From positions 1 to 41,017 of the forward strand of contig WGMD01000019.1 in NCBI GenBank assembly GCA_016125255.1: DNA of 41,017 bases, given 5' to 3'. The position numbers and the translations under genes are program-made. This document shows positions 10,044-18,690 of the stretch, one piece after another. Below the pieces are notes generated by a model. It was not told the origin of the DNA and searched no databases. It was given only the letters and a program-made list of their open reading frames with translations. Source of the stretch: Planctomycetota bacterium (GTDB taxonomy: Bacteria; Planctomycetota; Phycisphaerae; Phycisphaerales; Zrk34). Each line of letters opens with the position of its first letter. Position 1 is the stretch's first letter.

Positions 10044-10096
10044 GGGGATGGGGGTCGGGGGTTAGGGGTTGGGGATCGGGGGGTTCCGGGGTGTTC
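10044..10096 (+). repeat. G-tract repeat between ylxP and rbfA
   Basis: The 78-bp spacer begins with runs GGGGG, GGGGG, GGGG, GGGG and GGGGGG separated by 3-5 bases (units like GGGGTCGGGGGTTAGGGG). The complementary pattern (CCCCGACCCCCGATCCCC) occurs at 4139-4168 beside yebC, so this is a small dispersed repeat. At least four G-runs of four or more could form a G-quadruplex in the plus-strand DNA. Confidence 0.55.
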
Positions 10097-10119
10097 GAGT
10101 TTCGGATTTCGAGTTTTCC

Positions 10120-10410
10120 TCAGTATCCGTTCAATATTTCAATCCGTCGGTCATTCAACACGAAGCGCCCGTCGCTTCGGAGCTGCTCGACGATTTTGTC
10201 GAGCGTTTTCTGGGCCATCTGCCCGTCGTTGGTCACCGTCACGATGCCCAGCACGGCGACCTGGTGGGCGTCGAGTCGATCCACCTCCGCCGCCGCCACG
10301 TTGGCCGACTGCCCCAGCTTCTCCTTGACGCTCATGACGATCCGCCGCTTGTCCTTGAGGCACATCGCGTCGCCGATGACCAGTTCAACCTGAAGGATGC
10401 CGATGACCAT
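10120..10410 (-). CDS. ylxP: YlxP/DUF503 family protein
   Basis: A 96-residue protein beginning MVIGILQVELVIGDAMCLKD, with KDKRRIVMSVKEKL and the closing LRSDGRFVLNDRRIEIL, all typical of DUF503 (YlxP). In many bacteria the gene lies between infB and rbfA, as here. Reports connect YlxP-like proteins to ribosome maturation or translation, but the role is not firmly established. The gene has its own ATG; the spacer to infB is filled by a palindromic repeat (10414-10509), which leaves no room for an ordinary ribosome binding site except within the repeat (GGAG-like units). Confidence 0.92.
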   Translation of the reverse strand: MVIGILQVELVIGDAMCLKDKRRIVMSVKEKLGQSANVAAAEVDRLDAHQVAVLGIVTVTNDGQMAQKTLDKIVEQLRSDGRFVLNDRRIEILNGY

Positions 10411-10413
10411 GAG

Positions 10414-10509
10414 GAGAGTTCGGAGTTCGGAGCGGGGAGTGCGGAGTAAAAGGCAGGGTCACGCGTCTGTTGCCTATCACTCCCCACTCCGCACTCCCCA
10501 CTCCACACT
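10414..10509. repeat. GAGTGCGGAGT palindromic repeat, copy between infB and ylxP
   Basis: Left arm 10414-10447 (repeated GGAGT units such as GGGGAGTGCGGAGT), centre AAAAGGCAGG...TGTTGCCTAT, right arm 10479-10509 (ACTCCCCACTCCGCACTCC). The arms pair into a long hairpin. The copy fills the whole spacer: it begins four bases before the ylxP start codon and ends at the infB stop codon. It is the clearest intergenic member of a family with eight copies in this window. Confidence 0.85.
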
Positions 10510-13310
10510 TAAGCCAGTGTTGTCTTGACCGTCGTGGTGACGTAGCACTCGAGCACGTCGCCCTGGCGGATGTCGTCGTATCCTTCGATCTTCATGCCGC
10601 ATTCCATGCCGGCGCGGACTTCCTTGGCGTCGTCCTTGAAGCGTTTGAGGGTTTCGAGGGTTCGGTCGTGCTCGATGACGATGCCGTCGCGCGTCACGCG
10701 GATATGCGCGTTGCGGCGGACGACGCCGTCGGTGATGTAGCAGCCGGCGATGGAGCCGACCTTCGAGACGCGGAAGACTTCGCGCACTTCGGCGTGTCCG
10801 AGCACGTCTTCGCGTTTGGTCGGGGCGAGCATGCCTTCCAGGGCCTTCTTCACGTCGTCGACGATGTCGTAGATGACGCGGTAGAGGCGGATTTCCACGC
10901 CGCGGCGCTCCGCTTCGTTGCGCGCCTGCTGCGAGGCGATGACCTGGAAGCCGATGATGACCGCGTCGGATGCTTCGGCCAGAAGCACGTCCGACTCGGT
11001 GATCCCGCCCACGGCCACGTGAAGCACCTTGACCGTGACTTCCTCGTTGCCCAGCTCTTCGATCGCCTTCTTGAGCACTTCCATCGAGCCCTGCACGTCG
11101 GCCTTGAGCACGACGCGGAGGTCCTTGGTCTGACCCGCCTTCATCTGCTCGAACACGTTGTCGAGCGTAACGGCGCCCTTGGTGGCCAGCTCCTTCTTGC
11201 GCTCACGCTCGCGGCGCTGCTCGGCGATGTTCTCGGCCTGCTTGAGCGACGTCGTCACGTACATCTTGTCGCCCGCGTCCGGCACTTCATCAATGCCGGC
11301 GATTTCGATCGGCGTCGCCGGACCCGCTTCCTGAAGCTGCTTGCCGTGATCGTCCGTCATCGAGCGCACCTTGCCGTACGCACGACCGATCACCACGAAG
11401 TCGCCCACCTTGATGTTGCCCTCTCGCACGAGCACGCGCGCGATCGGCCCGCGGCCCATGTCCAGCTGCGCCTCGATCACCTGACCGTGCGCCTGACCGT
11501 CATAACCGGCCTTGAGTTCGAGCAGTTCCGCCTGATAATCGAGCACTTCGATGAGTTCAGGGACACCCGTCCCCGTCGTCGCCGACACCTTCATCACTTC
11601 CGTCGACCCGCCCCACTCGGTCGGGTTCAGTTCATGCTCGGCGAGCTGGCCGTAGATGCGCTGGATGTTCTTTTCCGTCGCCTCGGGCTTGTCGATCTTG
11701 TTGAGCGCGACGACGATCGGAATCTTCGCCGCCTTGGCGTGATTGATCGACTCGATCGTCTGGGGCATCATGCCGTCGTCGGCGGCGACGACGAGCACGA
11801 CGATGTCGGCGAGGTTCGCGCCGCGGGCGCGCATGTTGGTGAACGCCTGGTGACCGGGGGTGTCGAGGAACACGACGGTCTTGTCTTCGCCGTCCGAGCC
11901 CTTGATGGTCGTGCGGAAGGCGCCGATGTGCTGCGTGATGCCGCCAGCTTCGCCGCTGGCCACGTCCTCGGAGCGGATGCGGTCAAGCAGCGACGTTTTG
12001 CCATGGTCCACGTGACCGAGCACGGCCACGACCGGCGGGCGACGGCGGATGTCCTTGTACTCGACCGCCTCCAACTCGCCGGCGATCTGCTCTTCGGCCG
12101 TCTGGGCTTCCTTGACGATCAATTCAATATCGTTTTCGAGGCAGACTTCCATCGCCGCCTCGGAGTCGATGGCGTGATTGATGGTCGTCATGATGCCCTT
12201 GTTGAACAGGAACTTGATGATGTCAGCGCCCTTGATGCCCGTCGCCGCCGACAGGTCCTTGATGGTGAACGGCGCGGCGATTTCGACGCGGCCGCCGACG
12301 TCCATCGGCGTCTGGGCGATCGATCCGCCCTCGGCGCGCTTCTTCATCTCGCGCCGGCGCTGCTTCAGGAACCCGGCCGCGTGGCTCAAACGCTCCTCGC
12401 GCTCCACCAGGTCCTGCTCACGCCGCACGCCCTTGAACCACACATCCGCATCGCCCGTGCGGCCCTTGCGCGGGCTGGCCGTGCCGGTCCGCTTGTTGCG
12501 CCGCGGCGAGCGTCCCGACTCGTCGTCCGTCTGACCCTGCGCCGGACCGCCGGCGCCGCGGCCGCGCACCGGGCCGCGCGAACGAATCACATCCGGCGCC
12601 GGCTGCTCCGGCGCTCGCGCCGCAGGTCGGGCCGGACCGCCGTCGGCCGCTCGACGCGGACGCGGGGCGCGCATCACCTCCGGCTCTTCGACACGGATGA
12701 CCTTCGGCCCGCGCAGCTTCGCCGCCTTGGGCGTCACCAGTTGCGGACCGGCCGGCTTGACCACCGGCTTGGCTTCCTCCGCCGGCGGCTCCTGGGCCTT
12801 GGGCTCTTCCTTGGGCTTGGCCGTCGCCGGCTCCGCCTTCTTCGCCGCTTCGGGCGCCGCCGCTTCGGCGACCGGCTCGGCGACCGGCTCCTGGACCGCG
12901 CCTTCCGCTTCCGCAGGCGCGGGGGCTTCCGCCTCGACCACCTCGGGTTCGGGCTCGGGCTCGGCCGTCTTCTTCGTCGCCTTCGTCGGCTCCTGGACCG
13001 GCTCCTGGGCTGTGTCCTCGGCGGGAGTTTCCTCCTCGACCGGCGCCGGGGGCGCATTGAGCTTCTTGCGCGGGCGGGCCTTCTTGATCTTCGCCAGATC
13101 GACCTTCTCGGCCGTCTCGATCGCCGTCGAGCCCGGCTCGTCGCTGTCATGTTCGCTGAACCACTCGCGGATCGTCATTTCAAGCCCGATCGGGATCGCC
13201 GCCATGTGGTTCTGCAGATCCAGACCTTCAGCGCGACACTTTTCGAGGATCGCCTTGGACTCGATCCCGATTTCCTGCGCGACCTGAAATAGACGTTTGG
13301 CCTTGGCCAA
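10509..13310 (-). CDS. infB: Translation initiation factor IF-2
   Basis: A 933-residue IF-2, the GTPase that places fMet-tRNA on the 30S subunit. Order: IF2_N domain (1-55, [20 protein letters not shown]), a long Ala/Pro/Glu/Lys linker (about 60-280) ending in an Arg-rich patch, a second IF2_N-like domain (about 330-385), then the G domain with G1 GHVDHGKTS (about 431-439), G3 DTPGHQAF and G4 NKID, followed by domains II-IV ([38 protein letters not shown]). The start is TTG with AAGGAG seven bases ahead; a nearby in-frame ATT is closer than a normal spacing. It follows nusA by 82 bp. Confidence 0.98.
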   Translation of the reverse strand: MAKAKRLFQVAQEIGIESKAILEKCRAEGLDLQNHMAAIPIGLEMTIREWFSEHDSDEPGSTAIETAEKVDLAKIKKARPRKKLNAPPAPVEEETPAEDTAQEPVQEPTKATKKTAEPEPEPEVVEAEAPAPAEAEGAVQEPVAEPVAEAAAPEAAKKAEPATAKPKEEPKAQEPPAEEAKPVVKPAGPQLVTPKAAKLRGPKVIRVEEPEVMRAPRPRRAADGGPARPAARAPEQPAPDVIRSRGPVRGRGAGGPAQGQTDDESGRSPRRNKRTGTASPRKGRTGDADVWFKGVRREQDLVEREERLSHAAGFLKQRRREMKKRAEGGSIAQTPMDVGGRVEIAAPFTIKDLSAATGIKGADIIKFLFNKGIMTTINHAIDSEAAMEVCLENDIELIVKEAQTAEEQIAGELEAVEYKDIRRRPPVVAVLGHVDHGKTSLLDRIRSEDVASGEAGGITQHIGAFRTTIKGSDGEDKTVVFLDTPGHQAFTNMRARGANLADIVVLVVAADDGMMPQTIESINHAKAAKIPIVVALNKIDKPEATEKNIQRIYGQLAEHELNPTEWGGSTEVMKVSATTGTGVPELIEVLDYQAELLELKAGYDGQAHGQVIEAQLDMGRGPIARVLVREGNIKVGDFVVIGRAYGKVRSMTDDHGKQLQEAGPATPIEIAGIDEVPDAGDKMYVTTSLKQAENIAEQRRERERKKELATKGAVTLDNVFEQMKAGQTKDLRVVLKADVQGSMEVLKKAIEELGNEEVTVKVLHVAVGGITESDVLLAEASDAVIIGFQVIASQQARNEAERRGVEIRLYRVIYDIVDDVKKALEGMLAPTKREDVLGHAEVREVFRVSKVGSIAGCYITDGVVRRNAHIRVTRDGIVIEHDRTLETLKRFKDDAKEVRAGMECGMKIEGYDDIRQGDVLECYVTTTVKTTLA

Positions 13311-13392
13311 GACAATGCTCCTTGCGACCTGCCGCGGCCGCGCTTATCCGCATCAGCGGCGGGCGCACAATACGCCCGAACCGCCCGATGCT

Positions 13393-14955
<1,563 letters not shown>

Positions 14956-15018
14956 GTCGGTCTCGCTATTCAGTTGTGTATGACCCTGTTCGCAGGGTGT
15001 TTGTCTGGTCAAACAATA

Positions 15019-15152
15019 AGGCCACGCCGGTTGCTCGCATGCACCGCGTGGCCTGTGGGGTATCCCCTTCGGGATGAACCATGTTGGAGTCGGCGACTTA
15101 CGTCATGACCGACTCCCGGTCCATCCGTGCGGGAGAGCACGGGCCCACAGGC
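15019..15152 (-). ncRNA. Structured nusA leader RNA with overlapping terminator (candidate attenuator)
   Basis: On the transcribed minus strand a closing stem GCCTGTGGG/CCCACAGGC (15152-15144 with 15059-15051) encloses three perfect hairpins: CCGTGC/GCACGG (15142-15125), GGAGTCGG/CCGACTCC (15116-15086) and ATCCC/GGGAT (15075-15062). Directly after, AGGCCACGC/GCGTGGCCT (15054-15046 with 15027-15019) forms a 9-bp stem followed by TTATTGTTT, a terminator-like element. Its 5' arm shares AGGC with the closing stem, so the two are partly exclusive. This is the architecture of a riboswitch or protein-responsive attenuator. I do not match it to a known class; the ligand may be NusA itself, but that is inference. 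Confidence 0.6.
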
Positions 15153-15288
15153 GCGACGGCATGAAGCGGCTTACGCTCCATGACCTTCGCCCATTCCTCT
15201 CGCCATCACATGGCCTTTCCATTCCATCATCACACGCTCCATGCGTGAAATGCCGCCGAACCGCCCATCGGTCCGGACAAGACCTATC

Positions 15289-15316
15289 AGTCTAGAGCAT
15301 CAAGCCCCCATGTCAA
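15289..15316 (-). promoter_or_regulatory. Sigma-70-type promoter of the nusA cluster
   Basis: On the minus strand TTGACA (15316-15311), a 16-bp spacer and TAGACT (15294-15289). The predicted start, near 15282, gives a leader of about 325 nt before nusA. It is the best promoter seen on this strand upstream of the eight-gene cluster. Confidence 0.75.
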
Positions 15317-15712
15317 GGCAACCCGCCCCGCCGCCGCTCAAACCCCAAGCGCACCGGCGCGACCACCCCCCGAGATTTCGACGCCGCTGTGCGCCCCCGT
15401 TCGCGACCCCAAAACCGACGCTTTTGGCGTCCCCCGGACCGGCCAAAGCGCGCACCGCGCGGCCGGTGCGCACCGGCGCGGCCCCCCGGTCATCCCTGTG
15501 CGACGCATTTTCAGCACTTATAACACCGCGCGCCTCCCCCGTGCGCGTTTTTGCCATCCCCATGCGCGAAAAACGCCTCCCCCGTGCGCCGACTGGGGAA
15601 TATGCCCCAATGCCTGTCAACAAAGGCCCCGGCGTGAGGGCACGCCGGCTCGGACACGCTTCGTCTGTTGAAGGACAACCGCATTCCGAAGTTTGTCAGA
15701 GCCGGGCTGCCC
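15317..15712. other. Gene-free GC-rich spacer upstream of nusA
   Basis: About 400 bp with no credible gene. It holds a 16-bp direct repeat CGCCTCCCCCGTGCGC at 15531-15546 and 15574-15589, and between them an inverted repeat GCGTTTTT (15545-15552) / AAAAACGC (15569-15576). A perfect hairpin CCGGGCTG-ccct-CAGCCCGG (15702-15721) overlaps the stop codon of the nucleoside hydrolase gene. A TTGACA at about 15616-15621 (minus) has no -10 at normal spacing. Confidence 0.5.
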
Positions 15713-16690
15713 TCAGCCCGGGGGTTTGTTTTTCGGCGGGCGCGTGATGTAGTCTTCGATGAGGTGCGTCACGGTTTTGACCGCGTCGGCGTCTTTGTTG
15801 AACTGGATCTGGATGTGATCGAGGTCGGGCGTGTCCTCCCAGCGGTTGGTGCCGTTGGGGAAGATGTGGTTACTGCCGGTGGTCAGAAGATGCCAGTACG
15901 GGGCGTCGGGCCGGACGGCGAAGAGCAAGGCGGTCTCGTCCCAGCTCGGACGGGCGGGGGCGTTGCCGAGGTAGAGCTTGTAGGCGCGGCGGATCGGATT
16001 GTCATCGGGGGTTTTGTCGAGTGTGCGACCGGTCAGAACGTCGGCGCCGATGCCGGAGAAGTAGATCGGGCCGGGCCAGTCGGCGACGGCCTGGACGGCG
16101 GCGGCGGGATCGGGCTTGAAGTTGCCGTACACGTGCGGGTCCATGTGCTCGGGATACCGCCCGCCCATGCAGACCCAGCGATGCACCTTCCGCTTGACCA
16201 GCGCCAGCCCGGTGAGCGGACTGATCGCGTCGGGCTTGGACGCAAGCAGATAGCGCAGATTCGTCAGGTACCCGACGGTGACGATCACGACCGAATCGTC
16301 GGGCGCCGCGGCCAGCACGCGGCGATACACCGTGACCGCATCGTCGGCATCGTCATTGGTCTTGAGCACGACCGCGCCCTGCCCGATCGCCTTGGCATAT
16401 TTGGACCCGCGATCGATCGGGGCCCCGGGCAGTTTGGGCGCGCCGATGGGAATGTCGGGGCGGCCGTAGTAACGATTGATCGCCTCCACGCACGGCGCGG
16501 AATACGGATAGTGCGAACTGACGACCGTGGCGAGAATCGTCACCTCGCCCTCGTCGGCCATCGCGTGCAGCATCGCCAGCGCGCCCACATCGTCGACATC
16601 GGTATCCATGTCCGTATCGAAAAAAATCGGCACCGGATGCGGCTCAGCGGCGCGGAGCGGAACGGACAACACCAGAAGAATGCACCCCAT
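15713..16690 (-). CDS. Secreted nucleoside hydrolase-like protein (IunH family)
   Basis: A protein of about 325 residues. After a hydrophobic export signal (MGCILLVLSVPLRA) comes the hallmark calcium/ribose-binding motif FFDTDMDTDVDDVGAL (about residues 23-38), then ATVVSSHYPYSAPCVEAINRYYG, VTVGYLTNLRYLL and FKPDPAAAVQAV. The family cleaves the N-glycosidic bond of ribonucleosides; planctomycete exported versions have unproven substrates. A GTG at 16702 with GAGG ahead is an alternative start. The open frame continues upstream to 16897, but that stretch is a translated palindromic repeat (16717-16851), so the later start is preferred. It lies 210 bp downstream of the first pseudopilin gene. 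Confidence 0.85.
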   Translation of the reverse strand: MGCILLVLSVPLRAAEPHPVPIFFDTDMDTDVDDVGALAMLHAMADEGEVTILATVVSSHYPYSAPCVEAINRYYGRPDIPIGAPKLPGAPIDRGSKYAKAIGQGAVVLKTNDDADDAVTVYRRVLAAAPDDSVVIVTVGYLTNLRYLLASKPDAISPLTGLALVKRKVHRWVCMGGRYPEHMDPHVYGNFKPDPAAAVQAVADWPGPIYFSGIGADVLTGRTLDKTPDDNPIRRAYKLYLGNAPARPSWDETALLFAVRPDAPYWHLLTTGSNHIFPNGTNRWEDTPDLDHIQIQFNKDADAVKTVTHLIEDYITRPPKNKPPG

Positions 16691-16716
16691 CAACAGCGAC
16701 ACGAAACGTGTGCCTC

Positions 16717-16851
16717 GGCCCCCTCTCCCTCCGGGAGAGGGTTGGGGTGAGGGTGGCCCCGAATGAGGGCGCGCCACAGATCGATTGCAGTCAGTAATTG
16801 AGAGCCCCCTCACCCGGCCCTTCGGGCCGACCTCTCCCGAGGGGAGAGGTG
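16717..16851. repeat. CCCTCTCCC palindromic repeat pair
   Basis: First hairpin CCCTCTCCC-tcc-GGGAGAGGG (16721-16741) is followed by TTGGGGTGAGGG. The second part carries CCCCCTCACCC, a CGGCCC-ttcg-GGCCG hairpin and ACCTCTCCC-gagg-GGAGAGGT (16829-16849). The GGTGAGGG and CCCTCACCC pieces are complementary, so the block can fold as one large inverted structure. Very similar sequences are scattered widely in many GC-rich bacterial genomes. It fills the spacer between the nucleoside hydrolase gene and the upstream pseudopilin gene. Confidence 0.75.
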
Positions 16852-16900
16852 GAAGGCAAACATCAACGACGTGAAGCATGAACACCTCAATCATCAAAAG

Positions 16901-17758
16901 TCACGGCGCGCCGCTGACGGGCGTCGTCGTATCATAGTTGCGGTGCCACTTGAGGGACCAGACTTCCACGAGCGGGACCGGGGCGGCGTGACCATCGACG
17001 AAGGTGATGTTCGTGGCGTCGTCGTGACGATTGGAGACCCATCGGAAGGCCCAGTCGGCGGTGGTGATCGAGAGCGTGGCTTCGGGATTGTCCAGGTCGG
17101 AGGGGAAAAGCTTGAGCGTGCCGGGGATGCCGGGCGCGCCGGAGCGGAAAGTGCCGTCGCCGACGATGGGCGTCTGCGCGGGGATGCGAATCTGATTGAC
17201 GGTCTGAAAGACATTGCCCTTGATGTTGTAGGTTTTCCAGACGGTCGGGCAGAGGTTGATGTTGTAGCTGTAGGATCCGCGATCGAAGGGCGCGCCGGGT
17301 TGATAGCCCGCCCGCTGCTCGCTCCACGCCAGTCGGGCCATGCCCATCCGCATGCCCGGCGTGCCGGAGTTGCCCAGTCCCTCCGTGCCCGGCGGATCGA
17401 CGGTGCTCGGGCACAGCAGGACGGCGGTCGAATCGGCGAAATACTTGTGCAGGACGCCGATCCAGATCAGTTTGTCGGGCCGCTGGAGGGTGTAGTCGAA
17501 AAGTCCGCCGCGCCATTCGATGGTGTAGGCGGTCCAGGCGATGCCCAGTTGATGATTGTTCGCCAGACACGCGACGCGCTTGGACACGGCGCGGGCTTTT
17601 TTGAGGGAGGGCAGAAGAATCGCGATGAGCAGCGCGATGATGGAGACGACAACGAGGAGTTCGATCAAGGTGAAGGCATGACGCGCGGCGGGTGGAACGG
17701 GGTGACTGAAGTCACCCCGCCTCGGGGGGGAGTCATGATGAGTGCGGGTGTGCATCAT
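16901..17758 (-). CDS. Pseudopilin-like protein (prepilin N-methylation signal), module 1
   Basis: A 285-residue protein with the type IV/type II prepilin signal AFTLIELLVVVSIIALLIAI (from about residue 28) followed by LPSLKKAR, then a globular domain ending near FVDGHAAPVPLVEVW, the VDG-type end of planctomycete H-X9-DG proteins. It should be cut and N-methylated by a prepilin peptidase and sit in the inner membrane or a pseudopilus. Its ATG overlaps the stop of the LamG gene by ATGA. The leader before the signal is unusually long (about 28 residues) because a palindrome (17699-17718) is built into it. Paralogous to the gene at 20968-21843. Confidence 0.9.
   Translation of the reverse strand: MMHTRTHHDSPPRRGDFSHPVPPAARHAFTLIELLVVVSIIALLIAILLPSLKKARAVSKRVACLANNHQLGIAWTAYTIEWRGGLFDYTLQRPDKLIWIGVLHKYFADSTAVLLCPSTVDPPGTEGLGNSGTPGMRMGMARLAWSEQRAGYQPGAPFDRGSYSYNINLCPTVWKTYNIKGNVFQTVNQIRIPAQTPIVGDGTFRSGAPGIPGTLKLFPSDLDNPEATLSITTADWAFRWVSNRHDDATNITFVDGHAAPVPLVEVWSLKWHRNYDTTTPVSGAP
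17699..17718. repeat. In-frame palindrome in pseudopilin 1 leader
   Basis: GGGGTGACT-ga-AGTCACCCC, a perfect 9-bp stem with a 2-nt loop, lies inside the coding sequence between the start codon and the prepilin signal (about residues 14-20). It is flanked by CCGCCTCGGGG-like GC-rich bases. No codon-level need for this palindrome is evident; it looks like an inserted repeat. Confidence 0.65.
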
Positions 17759-18690
17759 TTGCGTCGGCGCATCGTCACGAGGCCCATCAGGGCGAGGCCG
17801 GCGGGCAGCGCGGCGGGGGTCGGGACGAAGAGGAACTGGTGGGAGTTGAGGACGACATCGCTGATGCGCAGTTCGTCCATGAGTCCGCGCAGCTCGAAGC
17901 GGTACGGGGAGCGGGAGGTTCCGCCAAGGCCGAAGGCGGTCGTGATGGCGTTCATGTCGCCGCCGATGGTGGCGGAGCCGATGAAATTGGCTTCGGTGGC
18001 TCCGCCGTCCAGACGCGTCCAGTAGAAGGAGACGTTGTTGGCGGTCGCCTCGCCGGTGTAGGTGACGGCGACGTGGAACCATTCGTTGGCGACGAAGGCG
18101 TTGGGTCCGGTGGTGGGAATGGCGGCTCCGACGCTGGTGGTTCCGCTGGCCTGTCCGTTGTAGAGGGCGAGGGTTCCATTGAGGATTCGGAAGGCGCCGC
18201 CGCGCGTGGTGGCGCTGTCGTGGCTGAAGATGGTCTGTTCGTTGGTGGAGCCGGTGTCGATGTTGGCGATGTTGACGAGTGCTTCGATGGTGAAGGCGCC
18301 GTTGGCGGCCTGGAATTCGGCTTGATCGGCGGCGGGTCCGAGTGTGCCGCCGCCGACGCCGCTGGCGGTGGAGTGGGTGCCGCCGCTGCCGGCGTTGAGC
18401 ATGTTGAAGGCGTTGCCGAAGCCGGAGAACGCGGCGGCGGAGTAGCCGCCGCTGGTGGAATGGTTGCGTCCGTCGGCGCCGCCGGTGCCGGCGGTGGTGC
18501 CGGGGATGTTGAGCGTCGTGCCCATGCCCGAATCCATCAGGGCACCGGACGATTCGTCGAAATGGTAGAGATGGAGCGTGTGCGCATCAGCGACGTAGGG
18601 CCCCTGAATCGCGGCGTGAGCGGAAGCGCCGAGGGCGATCGAAGCGGCGGCGGCGATCGCAAGTTGGAGGGAGGTGCGTTGGTTTCTCAT
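17755..18690 (-). CDS. LamG-domain secreted protein with VPLPA/PEP-CTERM-type tail, module 1
   Basis: A 311-residue protein: signal peptide (1-27, ending SAHAA), a concanavalin-like LamG/jellyroll domain (about 35-280; LHLYHFDESSGALMDSG, GAFTIEALVNIANI, NEWFHVAVTYTGEATANNVSFYW, GLMDELRISDVVL) and a sorting tail VPTPAALPAGLALMGLV followed by TMRRRK. It should be exported and processed by an exosortase or related system. It sits between the FecR-LamG gene (ATGA overlap at 18687-18690) and the pseudopilin gene (ATGA overlap at 17755-17758). Its last 19 residues are the same as those of the module 2 protein, from AALPAGL on. Confidence 0.9.
   Translation of the reverse strand: MRNQRTSLQLAIAAAASIALGASAHAAIQGPYVADAHTLHLYHFDESSGALMDSGMGTTLNIPGTTAGTGGADGRNHSTSGGYSAAAFSGFGNAFNMLNAGSGGTHSTASGVGGGTLGPAADQAEFQAANGAFTIEALVNIANIDTGSTNEQTIFSHDSATTRGGAFRILNGTLALYNGQASGTTSVGAAIPTTGPNAFVANEWFHVAVTYTGEATANNVSFYWTRLDGGATEANFIGSATIGGDMNAITTAFGLGGTSRSPYRFELRGLMDELRISDVVLNSHQFLFVPTPAALPAGLALMGLVTMRRRK

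Noticed and set aside
10470..13292. A 940-codon open frame on the plus strand opposite infB
   Set aside because: It is the antisense shadow of infB: His/Arg/Leu-rich, no family signatures and no ribosome binding site, while infB is unmistakable on the other strand. The same applies to long plus-strand frames at 5200-6393, 28287-30149, 30125-31432 and 34127-35683.
13311..13316. ATT as the infB start codon
   Set aside because: The TTG at 13310 is in frame, has AAGGAG at seven bases and gives the conserved MAKAKRLF start; ATT would be only one base from the ribosome binding site.
14956..15012. Longer NusA starting at 15012
   Set aside because: The conserved NusA start is MNPEMLRIIDSIARD at 14955; the extra part lies directly after the leader terminator and resembles no NusA.
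15051..15152. 6S RNA, SRP RNA or tmRNA in the nusA leader
   Set aside because: The conserved sequences of these RNAs (for example the SRP GGAAG tetraloop region) are absent, and the structure ends in a terminator ahead of nusA on the same strand.
15713..16897. Longer nucleoside hydrolase starting at 16897 or 16879
   Set aside because: The extra N terminus is a translated palindromic repeat (PPSPQPSPGGRG-like), and a proper export signal begins at 16690.
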